From Gnetum montanum (lineage: Eukaryota; Streptophyta; Gnetopsida; Gnetales; Gnetaceae), in the NCBI GenBank assembly GCA_015680685.1, contig MNCI01000125.1, positions 57,892 to 121,891 on the forward strand: a stretch of 64,000 bases of DNA. The letters run 5' to 3'. Positions 61,261 through 64,000 of the stretch are shown here, piece after piece. A model generated the notes under the pieces. The model saw only the letters and a list, made by a program, of their open reading frames with translations, ran no database searches and was not told the DNA's origin. Positions within the stretch are counted from its first letter, which is position 1; every line of letters begins with the position of its first letter. The translations under genes and the position numbers were made by a program.

Positions 61261-62627
61261 ATATAGGCACTAGATACTTGGATTCATTTTATATTTCTTG
61301 TAACTGTTGTAATTTCATGACAATTGTAGCCTTTTAATTGAAATGGTGGTTATAACCACTACAAAGGACACTTGTCAACTACAACTTGTTTATCTCTATG
61401 GTGGCCACTTGGCAACTACATGGGACACTTGTTAGCTGCAGCATTTTTATCTCTATGATGGTTACAACTACCCAAAATTGTTGTAACTTACCTAACTTGT
61501 TGGGCAAGTAATCTCTTAACTTGTTGGCCAAGTTACTTGGGAGAGAAGTTAGGTAAGATATTTTTGAATATGTAACTACCTTTGAACCATATAAAAAGGC
61601 TTCAGGGGGAAAAAAGGAACAAACAACAGTTGGGTCTCATTTTTAGAACACTTTTGGGAGCTCTCACTTGGAGAAACACACTTGGAATATTTGTAAAGAA
61701 GATTGCTTGTAAGATGGCTTGCTAAAGGAAAGATTTCAGCCTCTTTTTCATAGTTTTGTAAGTTATGTTTTTTATTTTTTATTTTGTTTAAATTTTTTAG
61801 CTAGTGGTTTAGATAGTATCATCCTTGGCAAGTAATTTTGGGATTTTTAGATTGCTCTTATNNNNNNNNNNNNNNNNNNNNNNNNNNNNNNNNNNNNNNN
61901 NNNNNNNNNNNNNNNNNNNNNNNNNNNNNNNNNNNNNNNNNNNNNNNNNNNNNNNNNNNNNNNNNNNNNNNNNNNNNNNNNNNNNNNNNNNNNNNNNNNN
62001 NNNNNNNNNNNNNNNNNNNNNNNNNNNNNNNNNNNNNNNNNNNNNNNNNNNNNNNNNNNNNNNNNNNNNNNNNNNNNNNNNNNNNNNNNNNNNNNNNNNN
62101 NNNNNNNNNNNNNNNNNNNNNNNNNNNNNNNNNNNNNNNNNNNNNNNNNNNNNNNNNNNNNNNNNNNNNNNNNNNNNNNNNNNNNNNNNNNNNNNNNNNN
62201 NNNNNNNNNNNNNNNNNNNNNNNNNNNNNNNNNNNNNNNNNNNNNNNNNNNNNNNNNNNNNNNNNNNNNNNNNNNNNNNNNNNNNNNNNNNNNNNNNNNN
62301 NNNNNNNNNNNNNNNNNNNNNNNNNNNNNNNNNNNNNNNNNNNNNNNNNNNNNNNNNNNNNNNNNNNNNNNNNNNNNNNNNNNNNNNNNNNNNNNNNNNN
62401 NNNNNNNNNNNNNNNNNNNNNNNNNNNNNNNNNNNNNNNNNNNNNNNNNNNNNNNNNNNNNNNNNCATTTCACACAACCGCACATCGCAACAGCACACAC
62501 ACATACTCATATTAACTACTAAGTTTATTTGGAACTATCTGGGCCTTGGTGTTGCTAGAGACCAACAGGCACCTAAATCCTGTTCGAGGACACTCATTGG
62601 TGGTCGCGTCCCAAACAGTCACCAACA
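61261..62627 (+). repeat. LTR of a gypsy element, interrupted by an assembly gap
   Basis: Plus orientation: a TATA box, CCATATAAAAAGGC, at about 61588; a leader-like AGAACACTTTTGGGAGCTC; and the end CACCAACA at 62627 followed by a primer binding site. Its last 180 bp recur at 63391-63574. The left boundary was not found, and 604 N (61862-62465) hide the middle. Confidence 0.65.
61862..62465. other. Assembly gap (604 N)
   Basis: Run of N inside the LTR. Frames crossing it are artefacts. Confidence 0.99.
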
Positions 62628-62633
62628 GTTCTT

Positions 62634-62652
62634 TTGGCGCGAGAAGGAGGGC
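62634..62652 (+). other. Primer binding site
   Basis: TTGGCGCGAGAAGGAGGGC, seven bases after the LTR end. It is one base from the TGGCGCTAGAAGGAGGGC form inferred for the family B elements, so the lineages use the same tRNA primer, which I could not assign. Confidence 0.75.
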
Positions 62653-62752
62653 TGAAAGTTTAGCCTCTAGGTTCATAAGGCTTATAATTTTAGCACACCA
62701 ACAATTATTTGTTACTATAAAGGCTTAAGAAATTAGATACTATTTTTAGTTC

Positions 62753-63379
62753 ATGACCAAGAAGATTAATAGTTTGGAAAATTTCAAAGTTTCAAAAGAT
62801 ATTCTAGATTCAAAGATTTATTCTTCATCAGAAGAAGAACAAAAGAAAGTTTATGAATTGGGAACAAGTAGTGGAGTAAAAACTAGAAGATCAAGAAGAT
62901 CACCCATTATATTTGGTTTATCGATTCATAAGAGAAGATCTAGAAAGTGTATTATTCAAAGGAATAGAATGGAAAATCCTTGGCAAAGAGTTACACCATT
63001 AGGATTTCAAAATTACAATGATATTCCTAAGGTAGTTTACAAATATTTGCCTAAGCCTTTCATTCCTGGAAAAGCTTATTTAGCTGAAGAATATATTCAC
63101 ATGTTTGAGTTAGCTTCAGCTCATGCAAATGTTCAACATCAAGATCAAGCTTGTAGGTTGTTTGTATCAAATTTAAAGGATATGGTTCAGATTTGGTATT
63201 TGAACTTACCAAGTAATAGTATTACAAGTTGGGATGACATGAAGAACCTTTTCTTGGCCTAGTTTGATAATCAATTAGATCAAAAAAAATTATACTGTGG
63301 GCTGATACAAGCTAAGCAAGGAGTTAAAGAGTCAATTAGAGATTTTAACATCAATTTTCAACGAATCTCTTTAAGATAA
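62753..63379 (+). pseudogene. Ty3/gypsy gag fragment
   Basis: 169 open codons from ATG 62753: a charged N-terminal part, then YIHMFELASAHANVQHQDQA and RLFVSNLKDMVQIWYLNLPSNSITSWDDMKNLFL, the retrotransposon gag core. The frame stops at TAG (63260-63262) where Gln is expected and then continues FDNQLDQKKLY...VKESIRDFNINFQRISL to 63379. Beyond that the sequence jumps into the LTR end, so the rest of gag and all of pol are deleted. Confidence 0.8.
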
Positions 63380-63390
63380 GTCATCTATAG

Positions 63391-63574
63391 TTTACACATA
63401 ACGCAATCGTTTCATTTTACACAACTGCATGCCACAATAGCACACACACATACTCATATTAACTACTGAGTTTATTTGGAGGTATCTGGGCCTTGGTATT
63501 GCCAGAGACCAGTAGGCACCTAAATCCGGTTCGAGGACACTTGTTGGCGGTCACGTCCCAAACGGTCACCAACA
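63391..63574 (+). repeat. LTR end fragment (3' LTR of the deleted element)
   Basis: Matches 62466-62627: TTTACACAAC.GCA...CAGCACACACACATACTC and the end GGTCACCAACA. The sequence after it differs from the primer site, so it is a 3' LTR end or a separate fragment. Confidence 0.8.
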
Positions 63575-63619
63575 GTCCTCCTCTAGGCATTGGAGGATTT
63601 TGGGCTCAAATAGTCATGT

Positions 63620-63991
63620 CTAGTCCTCTTGGCCAAAGTCAATTCTTGCAAGGGTCTTACCTTTGTCCATAATGGTCCATGTAGGTGGCTCCATGGAAAA
63701 CGTAGCAGGTGAAGGCTCTCCTGAGGGTGTAACAATATACCTCTCTAGAGACCCACTCACCATGATATGATGAGCAAATAATTCATAGGTCCATCTCCCA
63801 CTGAATTTCTCAAGGAACATGTCAAGGTAGTGACGTTTGATGGATTCCTCCTTGTTCCACTTAAGGTACATGTTTTCTTCATGCTTGTTGTGGTATTTGT
63901 GGTTTTTTAGGTGTTTCCCCACTTGTACACCTTTGTAATATAATTTTTTCAGTCCTGGTTCTTTTGAGTGAGCAGATCCATCTATAGCCAT
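63620..63991 (-). CDS. Open frame of 123 codons, unknown
   Basis: Intact from ATG (63991) to stop (63620) with no internal break, unusual in this window. Basic N-terminal half (HLKNHKYHNKHEENMYLKWN), then FSGRWTYELFAHH and a C-terminal part with Ser/Pro/Thr. No signal peptide or membrane segment and no recognised domain. It lies just past a retrotransposon LTR end, so it may be an accessory frame of another element or an exon of a gene continuing beyond the window. Confidence 0.35.
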   Translation of the reverse strand: MAIDGSAHSKEPGLKKLYYKGVQVGKHLKNHKYHNKHEENMYLKWNKEESIKRHYLDMFLEKFSGRWTYELFAHHIMVSGSLERYIVTPSGEPSPATFSMEPPTWTIMDKGKTLARIDFGQED

Positions 63992-64000
63992 TACTTAGTA

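Noticed and set aside
61809-62655. Frames of 217-276 codons across the second gap
   Set aside because: Almost entirely N.
1-64000. tRNA, rRNA or CRISPR features
   Set aside because: No cloverleaf, ribosomal segment or spaced short repeat was recognised. The arrays found have no unique spacers.

Overview
The window is from a large, transposon-rich plant nuclear genome. It has intron-bearing genes, tRNA-primed LTR retrotransposons of both plant superfamilies and a plant-type hAT transposase. The very old, deeply nested elements and low gene density would fit a gymnosperm, but that is a weak inference. It is a draft assembly, with two N-runs (40317-40521, 61862-62465) and several single-N joins, most of which duplicate 50-60 bp. 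I see no intact protein-coding gene. The one host gene is a decayed copy of EGY3.

Layout. 1-1918: hAT transposase remnant (+). 2326-5905: old LTR element, 'family A'. 5906-8649: AT-rich spacer. 8695-15367: Ty1/copia element on the minus strand, with paired LTRs and a 5-bp target duplication. 15497-19879: six-exon EGY3 relative on the minus strand with three premature stops; the copia element lies 130 bp past its stop codon. 19880-23092: spacer. 23093-27014: second family A-type element.

27015-59060: a nest of large Ty3/gypsy elements, called family B here, with Tat/Ogre-like traits. On the minus strand, 5' LTR (54924-53744), gag, protease, RT, RNase H, integrase and 3' LTR (31237-29521) lie in order over about 25 kb. 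The protease and RT are separated by a long interval. That interval holds an intron-bearing gene on the opposite strand (ORF-X, 46560-50028), tandem arrays, and a 7.3-kb inserted element (element C, 37655-44994, target duplication GTTGG). A second, inverted gag-protease-array-ORF-X block follows at 54925-59060.

59060-64000: gene scraps including a BEACH-domain fragment, a deletion-derived gypsy element with LTR, PBS and gag, and a 123-codon open frame of unknown origin.

Most coding remnants are dead. Many stops are TAG where the family usually has Gln or Trp, as expected from deamination of methylated cytosine. The region records successive insertions: a family B LTR hosts a solo element C-type LTR, and the big family B element hosts the full element C. 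The features most worth checking are the antisense intron-containing gene between protease and RT, and the palindrome arrays in the LTRs.
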